From Cristatella mucedo (Eukaryota; Bryozoa; Phylactolaemata; Cristatellidae): a stretch of 64,000 nt of DNA. The stretch's first letter is position 1. Every line of letters begins with the position of its first letter. The position numbers and the translations under genes are program-made. The notes beneath the pieces are model-generated. The model was not told the DNA's origin. It saw only the letters and a program-made list of their open reading frames with translations, and searched no databases. Of this stretch, positions 49,200-61,700 are shown in pieces. The stretch lies in contig WPIO01000043.1 of the NCBI GenBank assembly GCA_009760855.2, positions 1,486,001-1,550,000 on the forward strand. Direction: 5' to 3'.

Positions 49200-51334
49200 A
49201 ATTTCGCGTTTTCATATGTGAATTCATTTCTATTAAAATTCTGAGAGCTAAGCCTCTTGAAAAGAATGCAGGGCTGATGAGAGTCAAGTATTGCGCAACT
49301 CGGTAGATGAGGAACTCTGGAATGTCTTTAATCCTGAGTCGAGAGCCTCACCTGGTAGTAGAACTTTCATAGGATGCGCTTTCCTTGCAGGCTCGTAAGC
49401 TCCCTCTCAGCCCCGTAAACACTTCCAGGTACAGAACCCGAATTCGGACACAGAGAGCGCGCACTACCTGGTGAGGCTAATATGCGCCCCCTCATAAAAA
49501 ATGATATTTCTCATTTCGGAAAGCCGTCGATACTACAGGCGTGCTGCCCGGAAGCCATTTCAGCCTCCGTCGAGAACCAACTGGAAGCTATTTTCGACTC
49601 CACCGCTAGAGAAGGATGGGGCCTTCGTTTGAGGAGCGTGCAGGCCGCGCTCCGTGCGCTAGACGAGCTGCCAGCAGGGCTCTAGCGGGTGCGGGTTGCG
49701 TCTGCTTAAAAAAAGGAAAATGGGAGGCGAAGGTAAATACGCAGGAAATAAAGAGAAAATACGCAGCTGCGCGCCGCCGTTTCGTAGCGGAAGTGAGCGC
49801 AAGCTGCGCACGAGAGGCGTACCCATCGAAATGGTTTCTAGCAAGCTCTTAAGGAAACATGATGCGCATCACCTCGCGAGGGCCTGTCAGCAGCGAACCG
49901 ACGGCACGCTACTCCGATCATTCTAGTACTCCGAAATATTTTTCCGTTTCCCATTTTCACGCCGAAGGTGTACCGCCACGTCACGCTTATTCCCGTCCAA
50001 CCAGAGTCGTCATTTTTACTCGTCTAAAAATATCGTAGCTCCCTCAAAAATAATGTGCGCGGGCTTTTGAAATCTGCTCAGGCAGCTTCTCGAAGGCGTG
50101 CACATTTCAGCTTCCTTTTCAGCGCTATCTTAAAGACGCCGAAAGCGACCTCTGAGCGGAGGAACTATGTCTCGCACCGACGGCGCAGCGTCGCGCCTGG
50201 AAAAGCTTCAATAGCCGCCGGTCTCTGATGATGGAGCAATTTGCATATGCCAGAAAGAAAGCGTGTCGTAACGAGCACGTATCGAAGAGCGCGAACTCAA
50301 TAACAGTTATTCAGACGTTAATAATTCAGGTGCACTGAGCAAATTAAAAAGAAAAAGGAGACAAAATAGCGGACCCTTTTTTAGCTTTGCTTTAAATATC
50401 GCCAGCTTAGGGGGCTTGCGATTGTCGGTCAGTAGCGAGCACCAGGCACTGGGCACGTAGAGATTGAAGTGACAGTCAACAAAGAATTCGGGGTTATACA
50501 CATGCTCTGTTGAACGAGCAGAGTCCGAGGGGCATGCGGTGCCAGGGGAAGCCAGAGGAGAGAGAATAGTAGCGCCAGGTCAAGGTCAAGAAGGAGCTCA
50601 GAAGACGCGTCGGGTCAGGTCAAGAGGCAGATCGAGAGGCAGGCGGCGCGAGGGAGAGCCCGAGGATGCCTGTAAGCGTTTCAGCTCGGCTTTCAGCCAG
50701 GATAAAGGAAAGAGTGAGCTAAACGAGACGTTACACGGCCTTGAATTCGGCACGTGCTCCACCAACGGGAGTCGGGTCGCGTCATCGCTAAGTGGTGGTG
50801 CACTGCTGCAGTGGCGGGCCACGTTCGCGACAGGCACGCCTGGCTGCGGAGTTTTTCGCACGCCGCCCAGGAACGCTTCACGACACCGGTGGGAGCGTGG
50901 GCAGCGAGCGAGCGACGAAAGTCGTCGCGAGACATTGCGCGATACAAATATCGCGAAGATGCTGCGCATGCAACATGTCATATCGGACGAAGAGAGATTT
51001 CAACGACGCCAGACGTATGGGCAGCACGTATGGGCAGCGCAGTGTACGACGACGGCCGCATTTGCTGCAGGCGGACGAGCAGCGTCGCACGGTCGATAGG
51101 GAATGCGCGCGAGGTCACGTGGCCCTCGCATCAATTGGTCGGCCCTGGTTGGCAGCGGCGCTGGGCGACTGACCCCGGCGATGGACGTTCCAGATTTCGG
51201 AACGTCAGCTGCGGCTGCTCGGAGGAGAAGCACCTAGGCGGCGATACCGTCATATAAGAACGCCAGGGATTTAGCAACGTTCCTTAAGGTAAACTAAGCA
51301 GGCTTGACTATGGAACCCTGGTGTTAGAAACGAG
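49200..51334. other. B-arm non-coding DNA with a CpG-rich core
   Basis: 50,030-50,900 matches 2,520-3,480. CpG-rich from 50,500 to 51,250. Overlapping open frames reflect the GC content; none is kept in the A arm. Confidence 0.45.
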
Positions 51335-51500
51335 GTAAGCTGATTTAACAGCCTCATTTATATAGCAGCAGAAGACCATATTTGTGCTAGCACCGCCGTT
51401 TGCAGGGGTCAATGTAGTATCGACCGATGCAGGACTCGAAGCCTCGACCCTCGAAGTCACGAAGAGTGAGCACCTTACCCCCTTGGCTAAGACCCAGAGG
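51335..51500 (-). mobile_element. tRNA-derived SINE
   Basis: GCTGATTTAACAGCCTCATT, B box reverse GGACTCGAAGCC, A-box region CTTGGCTAAGACCCAG. Confidence 0.7.
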
Positions 51501-51939
51501 CAAAGTGGAAATTTAGCAAAAGGTTTTGTATAGGACTCCCGAAAAATATATTGTATGCGGGTTAGAATTGCAAGTCCTATTTTGACGACTACGATTTTAC
51601 GTTTCTGAGTTACACTAGGTCTAACGACAGCAATTTTTATGTTGGTTTCGCTTTCAATCAAATTCTGTCAGCTTGCGTGAAGTAGGGAATTCGCGTCACT
51701 TTAAGCGAGCGAGGCTAGCCGGCTTTCATTCCTCCGCCTGGATGCGTGGGAAGTATACTACCACACTTAATATATGTAATGCCCTCAACTGCAGGATGCT
51801 GGTTGACGCCGGGTATACAGCATGGTAGACGCCATATAGTGCAACTTTGCTCTCGAACTGACAGAAGCTTTTGCTCCGAAGGTCGTGGAGTTTTGACTCA
51901 CTTCTACAATCTTTATGCAACGAAATTTATTCTCCTGCT

Positions 51940-52125
51940 GACAACTGTTGCTCATTTTATCCGGCCATCCTGCGATGCTACTTTCGTGCTACTAAGTTCC
52001 AAAACTACCATCCTGACTCAGCTATTACGCTGCGCACGTTCTGCTTGTTGCGTGAGGTGGAGTCTGTTGGCTGCTATCAACGCACAGAGAACCACCTCAG
52101 GGTTTGAGTGCAATATAGGAAAACA
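51940..52125 (+). mobile_element. LINE family 2 3'-end fragment
   Basis: Contains the family 2 end (TTGTTGCGTGAGGTGGAGTC, GTTGGCTGCTATCAACGCAC), diverged from 7,120-7,240 and from the reverse of 24,310-24,420. Confidence 0.65.
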
Positions 52126-52347
52126 CTCTCCCGCGAAAACCTGCGCTTAAGAAAGCACCTAGTTAGTGCCTTTGGTCTTGTGTTGTTACAGATATAGATT
52201 GCATTATATTGTGCCCACACAGACAAGTTCAGGACAATTGTTATACCATTTTTTAATACCAGATGCTTATATCATGTAATTGACAGTTATGGGTAGGCGT
52301 GTTTCATTTCCTGATAATTTCTCTAGCGGTTGAACTTGCAAACAATT

Positions 52348-52520
52348 CCTAGCTGATATAACAGCCTCTTTTTCTACAGCGGCAGAAGGGAGCCTTATAG
52401 GCTATCGACACCGCTTGAATGGCAACAAGGATCGCCCGATCAGCTAAGGATTCGAATCCACGACCTCGGAGCCTCAGTCGTGAGCCGCCTTACCTAGTGG
52501 GCCATCACGGTTCGCCAAAC
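52348..52520 (-). mobile_element. tRNA-derived SINE
   Basis: GCTGATATAACAGCCTCTTT ... GGATTCGAATCCACGACCTC ... GCCATCACGGTTCGCC: intact B box (GGATTCGAATCC) and 5' end. Confidence 0.8.
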
Positions 52521-54221
52521 GTGCAAGCATTTTACGCAACGACTGGATGCTAACCGGAAAAAACAGCTAAAAATTCAACGCGAAATCTAACTGGGTAGAG
52601 TAACACGTAACCAAATCTGCATATCTATGCACGGTCTTAGCGGGGGGGGGGGGGTAAGTTCCTCGAACTCTACGAACATCGCTACTTTGACTTTTATACC
52701 ACTAATTAGTCGAGGCTGCTGAATCAGCTATCGTTTACTCTAGCTTTTTTTTGACCCAGCATAAGATAAAAAACAAAATTATCACTCAAATCCCATGTAC
52801 AAATACAAAGCTTTCGTGTACAGTGCGCTTAATGTTAAAGAATAATGAGGAGAAAAGTTAAGCAGCATGGCTTGCTTTCTATATCGGACTTTGCCTTGTA
52901 AAGATCATAAATCATAGCACAGTCTTTTATTGAGCGAAAACGTACAGGATCATTCGAACTCACGCATACTTTCAAAGTACTAGGAGAGAGAAGGAAGAGG
53001 AAGAGACGATATGCCTCGATAACTTACAGTATATTTCGCAAGAGTTTGAGTTCTCCTAATGCAAAATTACCTGAATAATCTTGTACCTAAGACGAAGCTT
53101 ATGGTTATTCGGATCAGTCATTATATTAAAAGAAATTGACGAATAGCTGATTGCTCGTGGTCATACCTCTATTACCTGACAATCCGGAAGTCACAATATG
53201 CAAGGTCCACCCTTTGTATGACAATTAAACGTCCTGTGATGCTTATGATGCCCTATGTTGATATTGGTAAAATTCATCTGATCATCTTAATAATCACGTC
53301 TGGAAAGATTGTCATCCGTAAATGCAGTTTTAACATGCTACTGTTTCGTCTGCTTATGCTTTCTGAAATTAGGGATATTATCTCTAATCAATTAAATGCT
53401 CCCATTCTAGAAAATGCAAAATGCTTAGTAAGAGATTTAGTTTATTAGTACGTTATGTATGTGCTTAGAATTGTTATTATTACGCCTCTTTTAGAGTAGC
53501 CACGCCATGCATAGAGGTCTGACAGAACGTGCCAGACAACTTTACAATGGAAAAAAACCTTCTGGATGGGCGTAAAGACGGACCTTTTGGGTGACTCGAA
53601 GTATTCATGGTTCCACTCACATCAAGGGACACTCCACCAAAAACGAGATCTCACTCGATTTCCTCTTGAAAACGCCCACTATTACTTATTCACGCACGTC
53701 TGAACATAGTGGGATCCCGATCTCCCTATAGGATGAATTCTCCCTGGTATCGACAATTCTCCGCAAACCTTGAGAAATTGGACCTAGAAGCTGTTGGTAA
53801 AAAACTTTCCCATTCACCTATACCTCATCTTTCTTTGCTTCTCCTCGTTGGAAGACCACTTAACGTGATATTAGCCGATTTTCCCTAGACGAGGTCTCAC
53901 CTCTGACTAAGTACAATGCATGAGCAGAGCCAAAACACCAAACGATTTAAAGCAGGCACTGCTATTTTGAAAATCAGGAGTGAAAGTCAAAAGAATAGTA
54001 GAGAATGATAAGTGCAGCTCGTAACAATTCATCATAGCTAAGGCCAAGTAAATATTTCATAAAAAAAGTTGCTAATGATCCAGTTTCAGCTCTGCATTAC
54101 AATGCTGGCCGAAGTGTCTACTGACCTATCGGTAAGCCCAGCGTAGCTGCTGAGCCTGGCTTCCTGTCTGGCAAGGACTACATACTACGACCTCGGTCGT
54201 GAAATGCTTGAATCCCAGCCT
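52521..54221. other. No gene recognised
   Basis: Includes a G-run at about 52,640. The part before about 53,860 is absent from the A arm, so it is an insertion there or a loss in A. Confidence 0.4.
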
Positions 54222-54479
54222 TCAGTCTGAGTTTTTGAAGTTGTCATAAGTGGAATAGCGATTGAGGCTCCAGGGCTTCTTCTTGACCCACTTCTTGTTA
54301 TAGAGTTTGTCGTATGTAGCATTTCTGTTGAGTTTCGGCAGTGTTAAATTGAATGGCTTCCGCTGTGGCTGGTTTTTCTTGTTGTCATTTGCGATAGGTA
54401 CGCTTATTTTGTGCTTGCTCCTTTTCCACAATTTATTACTGCGAAAAATCACCGATCTATAATGGCATGCGGAAACCAC
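54222..54479 (-). CDS. Candidate exon or small ORF with paired tyrosine motifs (B side)
   Basis: This 85-codon open frame is basic and ends NRNATYDKLYNKKWVKKKPW then SLNRYSTYDNFKNSD and TGA. A possible acceptor (TTTTTCGCAG) precedes SNKLWKRSK. The A copy at about 3890-4190 keeps YDKVY and STYDSVKN, but has a TAA, a TGA and a 24-bp insertion. The repeated Tyr-Asp motifs suggest a signalling tail, yet nothing ties this piece to gene B and the terminal exon at 58641 already has a stop. Function unknown. Confidence 0.25.
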   Translation of the reverse strand: MVSACHYRSVIFRSNKLWKRSKHKISVPIANDNKKNQPQRKPFNLTLPKLNRNATYDKLYNKKWVKKKPWSLNRYSTYDNFKNSD

Positions 54480-54504
54480 CGGCTTTATACTAAATTAGCT
54501 TGTA

Positions 54505-55479
54505 AGTGTACAATCACAGGCTTTAAATATATCTACCCTTTGATGTGATAGACAGAAGAAATGTAAGGGAGAATTATTGTTATAAGGTTTTCTTATTTTA
54601 GTGAATGGAAATTATACTCTATAAAACTTCTACGCTATTTAAATGCTTTAGATCTTTTGGTGTCTTTTAGGAATGCGTTTCCTTAAACAGTCGTGCTAGT
54701 ATCATGCCTGCAGAAGTATGAAACTTGTCTAATTTGCATGATCAATTAAGCCTGATCAGTTGTTGTCATGAGCTCTTCTCTATTACTTCTCGTCTAGCGA
54801 TTTGTAAAGAGCCAGAATTGGGATTCGGTTACATTATGATGCTATAAGAAAGATATTATTATTTGGTCTTCACCGAAAACATTTAGTAGATGTCAAGAAT
54901 TTATATTTGAAAACGTTCGCAAGCAAAAAGATCAAGACTACTCACACATTTATATGAAAATGTCAAGCTCTGCACTACATATATGACCATTGTTCAATGA
55001 CCTTCGTAAAAGCTCTTTTTTTAGTGAAGGTCAAGGAAAAAAACAAGCAGAGATCTTGCCCTATTATAAGTCCTCTGTCCATGGAAGGGCATTGAATTTT
55101 ATCTGCAGCACGGTCGCATGGCTAGTGTTATAATCTCTCGACTCCGGCCAGCTTGAACGCCCACAAAGCGAGATGCGACAGCTTGACGAAAATAGCTCCT
55201 TTTAATCTTTCTCTTCAAGGGAAGTCACAGTGCCTTTCAGAGGGTCCTGGTCCCTGTCGGTGAAAAAAACACGATCGGCTCAGCAATGGCAAATGTCAAC
55301 GGTAGATGCTTACCGTAAGCGCCAAACATTTGGCATAACGTTGAAGCATAATCCTTTGAATGCACCATGGACATCTAGAAATAATACGACGGTCAGAAAG
55401 TCGGGATAATACGGTGCAAGTATTAAAAACATTGTTTGAGTCTTACATTTAAGACCTGATCCTGATTGATTCTCTGCCG
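54505..55479. other. B-arm intergenic DNA
   Basis: 54,990-55,360 matches 7,260-7,620. At 55,202-55,253 on the minus strand an acceptor-like CACCGACAG leads into DQDPLKGTVTSLEEKD and a stop; weak candidate only. Confidence 0.35.
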
Positions 55480-55890
55480 AGTCCGCCTACTTTTAGCTCG
55501 GCAGCATTGACGAAACTTGGGCTTACTTAAAAGACAGGGATACAAAATCCAAGTTGGCTCACTTCAGACTGACCACACGACATCCCCTGACTTGACGACA
55601 TTAAAAAAGAAGCTAACAACGCTTTCAATTATTACAGTATTTAGTAGGTCCACTTGATTCGTCCTTTGGGTGCTTATGCGTGCTGACTGTGTTTATGCTT
55701 CCGTTAATCATATTTGCACGCTGACCCTATGTATGTCACCTCCAACCATGTTGTACTTGTTGAAATTGAGCATGCTATCATTACCATTCGACCATCCTTT
55801 CTTTGCATAACATATAAAGTGCTTAGAAAGAAGTTAAGTTATCTGAGGGTGTTGGAAAAATGTATTGTTATTATTATCAATATTACTACT
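55480..55890 (+). mobile_element. LINE family 1 remnant in the B arm
   Basis: Fragments of the RT C-terminus (CATCCCCTGACTTGACGACA) and tail (AAAGTGCTTAGAAAG...TATTATTA). Absent from the A arm at about 8,775. Confidence 0.65.
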
Positions 55891-56139
55891 GGTCCAAACA
55901 TTTGCGACATCCCGTCTCGACTCTTGTAGATCACTACTCAGAGGTCTTCCGGCGTCCAGTAAGGCTCTTAACGCTCGTGCTAAAATCTTCAGCTATGCTG
56001 CTATGGACGAAATGATTGTGCGAATAATCATCCACTGACCTCTTATTAGGTATGCAATATTACTAGGTATTCACTTCAACATATTTTCCACTGTATTTTA
56101 TGTTATTAAACTCTGTTAAAGTTTAAGGTTATCCCATTA

Positions 56140-56300
56140 AAAAACTCATTTCAGTGCGGCAGCTGAACCTTTAAAGCTATCACCACCGCCTCCGGCGGGC
56201 AAAAATGAATCGTCACCTGAAAGACTTAAAACTAACGATCAATCGGTCGTGAAGAGCAAGCAATTTACCCTTCGGCAAAGATTCAGCGGTAGACCAAAGG
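56140..56300 (-). mobile_element. tRNA-derived SINE, worn (B arm)
   Basis: Counterpart of 8,990-9,140: AGTGCGGCAGCTGAACCTTT ... GCAATTTACCCTTCGGC. Confidence 0.6.
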
Positions 56301-56962
56301 CAAAGTTAAGGTTAACTATTTGACAGCCTCATTTATCAAGTAGGAAGTGTACAAACAGCTCTTATGACGCAAGCCGTTTAGCTGGGCCTCGAGCCCACCT
56401 CAAATTCATTAGAGACTGTGCATTTAGTTCTTATACCTTCAAAGCTGGGAACTCATTTCTAACTGATCTCTCTACATCCCTTGGCCTGACGAGGTTGCAA
56501 AAGAAGCAAAGCAAGCACCTGCTCGCCACAGCTTTTGACGGGTACTGCTGCGTATTGTCGTGTTTTGTGTGCTTATACTTACTGACACAGCGTAAGCACT
56601 CAAAAAGAAAACGGCATGCTTTCTTTCCGGTATAGATAAAGTGACTAAGGCAAGATTTAGTTTGCTTTGGGAGCTATGAAAAAGTCTTACTATGTTTATT
56701 TTAATGAAAATATTGTGAAAAATACACTGGGCTCAGAGGTTGAAATTACGGACAAATGGTTACTAGAATTGCTCATTCACTGTTGACAATAGTTTGGTCT
56801 TCACCCATCTGTAATCACGCTTCACGCCTTAAATCGTGGCATGGCCAAGAGTCCTATAGAAGGCCAATCTATATTGCCCGCTGCAAGTTGGATGAAAAAC
56901 GGACGACTCAGCTGTCACTGTATAGATGACTTAATTAACCAATATGAATACTACTATAGTCC

Positions 56963-57343
56963 TTTGGAGACCGTGCATTTAGCTCGTATGCTCCCACAGC
57001 CTGGAACTCCCTCCCGACCTGCATCAGAACATCCCCTGACCTGACCACATTTAAAAGAAACTTAAAAACATACCTATTTAGGACAGCATTTAGTGGGTCC
57101 TTGTGATTCGTCCTCGATGTGCTTATGCGTGCTGACACTGTTCATGCTGCCACTAACCACATTTGTGTGCTGACCCAGTGCATGTAACCCCTAACCATGT
57201 TATTCATTTTGTTTGTTTTTCAAGCATGATTTTACTTACTATTCTATTGCGTATCACTTTGCAGCAAATGTAAAGCGCCTAGAAAGAGATTAAGTTCTCT
57301 GAGGGCGCTTTATCAAGTGCAATATTATTATTATTATTATTAT
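56963..57343 (+). mobile_element. LINE family 1 insertion with target-site duplication and empty site
   Basis: Starts TTTGGAGACCGTGCATTTAG, ends in hairpin and (ATT)n, flanked by TAGTCC at 56957-56962 and 57344-57349. The A arm has a single TAGTCC at 9761-9766. It cuts the small ORF shared with 9645. Confidence 0.93.
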
Positions 57344-57724
57344 TAGTCCAGGCATGTACTTCAGAGCCACGCCCTAGCACGATGTTTCCAAGATTTAAAG
57401 CTTGAAAATATTATGGTACCTGTGAAACCACATGTTAAGTCTCACTAGAGATGCAGTTCTGTTAGTGTGCTATATATATTTTACATAGTAATTATTAGAA
57501 AGCATTTCATCTTCAGAAACGAGCAAATCAAGCCAGCCGAAAATATTTATGAGTGGAAAAGTATTCAGAAAAGTACTTTCAGCTTAAGAGAAACTCAGAG
57601 AGAATGAACAACTTATAGGCTAGAAATTTAAGAATTCACCAGAAAAGCAAAATGTTTCTAAAATGTGCGTGCGGCCTGGCCCTGGTAAGGACTGGCCTCA
57701 AAATAAACGTAACCACAACTGCAA

Positions 57725-58238
57725 ATAATAATAATATTAATAATGCACTTGATTAAGCGCCCTCAGATAACTCAATCTCTTTCTATGCGCTTTACATTTG
57801 CTGCAAAGGGAAACGCGATTGAATGGTGAGTAATATCATGCTTGATAAACAACATGAATAACATGGTTAGGGGTGACATGCACAGGGTCAGCATGCAAGC
57901 GTGGTTAGTGGCAGCATGCACAATGTCAGCACGCATAAGCTCATAAAGATCGAGTCATAAGGACCCACTAAATGCTATGAAAAATAGGTGTGCTTTTAAT
58001 TTCCTTTTAAATGTGGTCAGGGGATGTTCTGACGCAAGTCGGGAGTGAGTTCCAGGCTTTGGGAACATACGCACTAAATGCACGGTCTCCAAAGGATCTG
58101 AGGTTTGTACGAGGTATTGGTAAACTGTTGGATTCCGAAAAGTGGGTCGTACGATACTTGGCCTGATGGGGGAATAGATCTGAAAGATAGGCTGGAGCCA
58201 AAGAATGAAGTGACCTAAAAGTGAGTGACAAAACCTAA
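57725..58238 (-). mobile_element. LINE family 1, B arm only
   Basis: Reverse-complement tail with AAT repeats at 57,725, coding remnants to ACAAAACCT at 58,238. The A arm around 10,090-10,110 has no counterpart. Confidence 0.85.
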
Positions 58239-58640
58239 CATGATTTTAAGGCAAGTAAGCAAAAGAAGGAAAGATTTTATGGACATGCATTCACATTAAC
58301 CACCGGGGACATTATTACAAGCAAATTCGATATTTCAGAATTGATTGAAAAACTCTAAAAGAATACGTGCAAGCAGGAGCATGTGGGTTGCTAATTGTAT
58401 ATCAGCACACAGAGCTACCGGGTGCAGTCTGCCACTGGATTAAGCGAGCGCTGCAATGGAATTTCACCGCGAGCTAGAAGCGATCGCCAACTCAAGATTA
58501 AACGGTCCAAAGCACTGTCAATTGAGCGACCTAGAGTATTTTTCCTTTGATTCCAAGGCTCTTTATCGAAATCTTGTCGTTTTTATTTTGATGCTCAATT
58601 TCCGAATCGAGGAAAACTGTGTCACAGCGCGAATGTCTAA

Positions 58641-58704
58641 TTATAAAACTAGGTTCACAGGAGTAACCTTTCCATCTCGAAAAGGCATCTGGTCTACATT
58701 GACT
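58641..58704 (-). CDS. Gene B exon: terminal coding exon
   Basis: The acceptor is GACTACAG. It encodes VNVDQMPFRDGKVTPVNLVL and then TAA. The segment aligned to the TGA of gene A reads TTT CGA here, so the tails of the two paralogues end differently. No FIGQY motif is visible. Confidence 0.6.
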
Positions 58705-61700
58705 CTGTAGTCTTGTTGTTAGATAAATTGAGTCAACTTTAGTTAACCAACTGCTAATGTTAAAAAGAGTGTCATCTCCTACATTTGCTGGGTTTGGAGG
58801 CTGAGGTTGGTCATTCTTCGGTGCGTTTAAATGCAATGGGGCAGGGTAGTAAAAACAATTTAGCTTTGCTGATTGCAATGTAAACTGCCATATTCGAACT
58901 AGAAAATGGCCAAGTTAAGCCATTTGCTTTGATGCACAATAACGGTACGGAAGATTGGGTTTTTTATTTACTTACGGTCGGCTGTAGTCTTTCCACTGCA
59001 CACTTTGTCTTTGGGTTTGACTGACGCGACGGACTCCTTTCTCTTCCACTGAAAATAAGGCAGCACTAAGGTAAAAACAGATGCGATTAAAGTGTGAAAC
59101 GGCGGATTCTTGAATTGTTCAGCACAACGCTGAGAATCAAGCTAGCTTAGCCAAAAGCTACGTGAAATTACCGTAATAACTTCCGCCCTTGTTTCGATGC
59201 ACATAGTTGAGGATAACTATAACTATAAAGATCACCATTATGGCTGCAAGTACGACTCCAATGATCCAGTATGGAAACGGCTGGGGCGATGCGATCACGA
59301 TGGGATCTATAATAAAAAGTGGCCGGTCCATCATTTCATGCAAAAAATCAATTTGTGCTTTGACGAATTTGCTAGATGTTTAGCTGGAAGAAAAAACAAA
59401 AATCCTCTTAACCGGTGGCCCAGACTATCTTTTTCGTGCTGATGTACACTTGTCGAATCATGGTACCTGATTGCTTTTGTAGTCTCGTCCAAGCATGTTA
59501 TGGTACACACCTATTATCCCTGTTCATCGAGTTCTCTTCCGCCTGGATACTGAATTGCCCTAGGGCTCCTTGTCACTAGCTCAAAATATCCGTAAGAAAT
59601 CTCACGCCACTTGTGCTTCTTCCCCCGGTCACTTATGCGCGCAGGCGCCGACTGACGAGCGGCCCACGCTTCGCGTACTCTTCTTGCTTACCCTCCATGC
59701 TAAAACTATCTGACGCGTTCATGCTGGCGAGCACGTCTCTTTCCTTTAGTTCCTGCAGCACGCGGTTCAACGGCCCCTTCTGCCACCTCTCTTTAGGCAT
59801 CCGCGTCGCTGCCTAGAACATCGTTGCCTCTCAGCTTCAGCTGATGCTAGATTTGAATGGCTATCCACTTAGTAAAACCGTTGTCTGGTAAATGAAAGTC
59901 AACCATAAATTTGTAGCCATTTATAGAAATGAGTAAACACAATGCGTTAGAGTGCAAATTTAAAATTCAGTTTGCACAAATCTGTCGGCATTCTCATTAG
60001 CCGACTCAGCTGGTCTAAGCAGAAGTTCCAGAGGCGCTAGGGTGGCAGCAAAGGCGGGCGTGGGGCAGACAGCTCACGCTGCTGAAATGCAACTGCTAAA
60101 ATTCAAAAAACACTCTGAAGCCTGTAGTCCCGTGAATTTATAGCATTTTATACTTGCATATTTCAAATATAACTGCAAATGCACAAACTATGTCTCTCTT
60201 GTACCGCCTCCTTTTTCGAAGCTCATTATTGCTGCACCAATGTTGAGTGAGGATAAATAAATTATGAAGGACCCAATGTAAATGTGATGTCAGGGACTGA
60301 CAAACAGACTAAATAGCTCGCAAACTAATAATAAACCTCGATTATTGAACGGGTTGCTATACTACCTTTATCTAGTACCCCCAGAGGAGCAATTATCTTT
60401 ATAATCGTTTTACATAAACTAAAATTAAAGTTAAATTGGACGGCTCTTCTTGCGACAAGTAAATGAAGCTGCTAAATAAGCTAAGCTTATAGATGGACGC
60501 CTCTAAAGATGGAGGATCAGAGATTGAATAGTCTCGGAATTATGTCATCTTTCATATCAACTTTCAAACTGTTCAATATTACCGAGAAAGAAGGTGGAAT
60601 AAGAATCGGAGAGACCGCAACCAAGTTTTCTTGGCATGAAGCTTATGCAGTTACGGTTAAGCAGTTGGCTGACGGTCGACTTGAGGATTTTCATATTGCT
60701 CATCCGGGATTTACCTCTGTACTTTTTTAGACTTGTACTAAGGCTTTGGTATAATGGATTAGAATGACCCATGATAATCGCCGTATGACAGTCGACGGAA
60801 AGTAAGTCTAGATGTTTAAATGCTTTCAAAAATTGCGTTTGGTTTTCCGAGGTATTATCAATAATTTAGCGTCTTCAGTTAACCATGGCTATCTTAGCTA
60901 AATCGTACTATTTGTTTAATCTGAAGAGTGGACTCGTCCATAAATTCGGCATGAGCAGTGTGTTAGCTCCATGCCAATGAAGGAAGAACCGACGGAAGAT
61001 TGAGCATCTGTGGCAAAGGAGATATTTTTTTTGTTTTTACAAAGCTTAGTGGAATATTGTTTTGAAGACTGACTCGATAGGCCTGATCTACAGTTTGCGC
61101 AAACATTCTCATTGCAGTTTTTCACTTAAGATTTTCTAATTATTCATGATTGGATAATAATTACTAGTATGAAAAACGAATCAAAAAACTAATTTTTTTG
61201 ATTGCTTAAAACATGTAATCTATCATGATGCTCAAACATCCTTTTTCAGACTACGTGTGAATACATACATGTGTAAGCAATAGTACAGCTCGACATACTG
61301 TATTCACTATAGCATTACAATACACTCAAAAAAGGTCATCTGCGAAATTAAATTAGCTGGGAATAGTCAAAGTAACTGCATGCAAATGTTCTTTAGCTTT
61401 TAAAAAACTGACACCGATTACTTACCACTAGTTCTAGTTATTCTTCCAAAATTACGAGAAGGTTGAAGGAGCTGCTTGTCGAAGACCTTATATAAAAGCG
61501 AGCACCGGACGGTTCCTATTAAGTTTGCCATACTCTCTGGTGTATTTTGAATTGTCAGCACTGACAGATTCACCGCAGGTTGAGTATAGACAGATCCTTG
61601 TTGCAGTCCAAACTGTGGTGCATTGGTTGCCTCAGTCACATTGCCTTCAAACTTCTCCAGCTGCCAGATCACCTTGTCAAATACAATATCTGTAGTTGAC

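Noticed and set aside
50539-51257. Overlapping Arg-rich open frames as a new gene
   Set aside because: Frames exist on both strands because of GC content, and none is maintained in the A-arm copy at 3,100-3,480.
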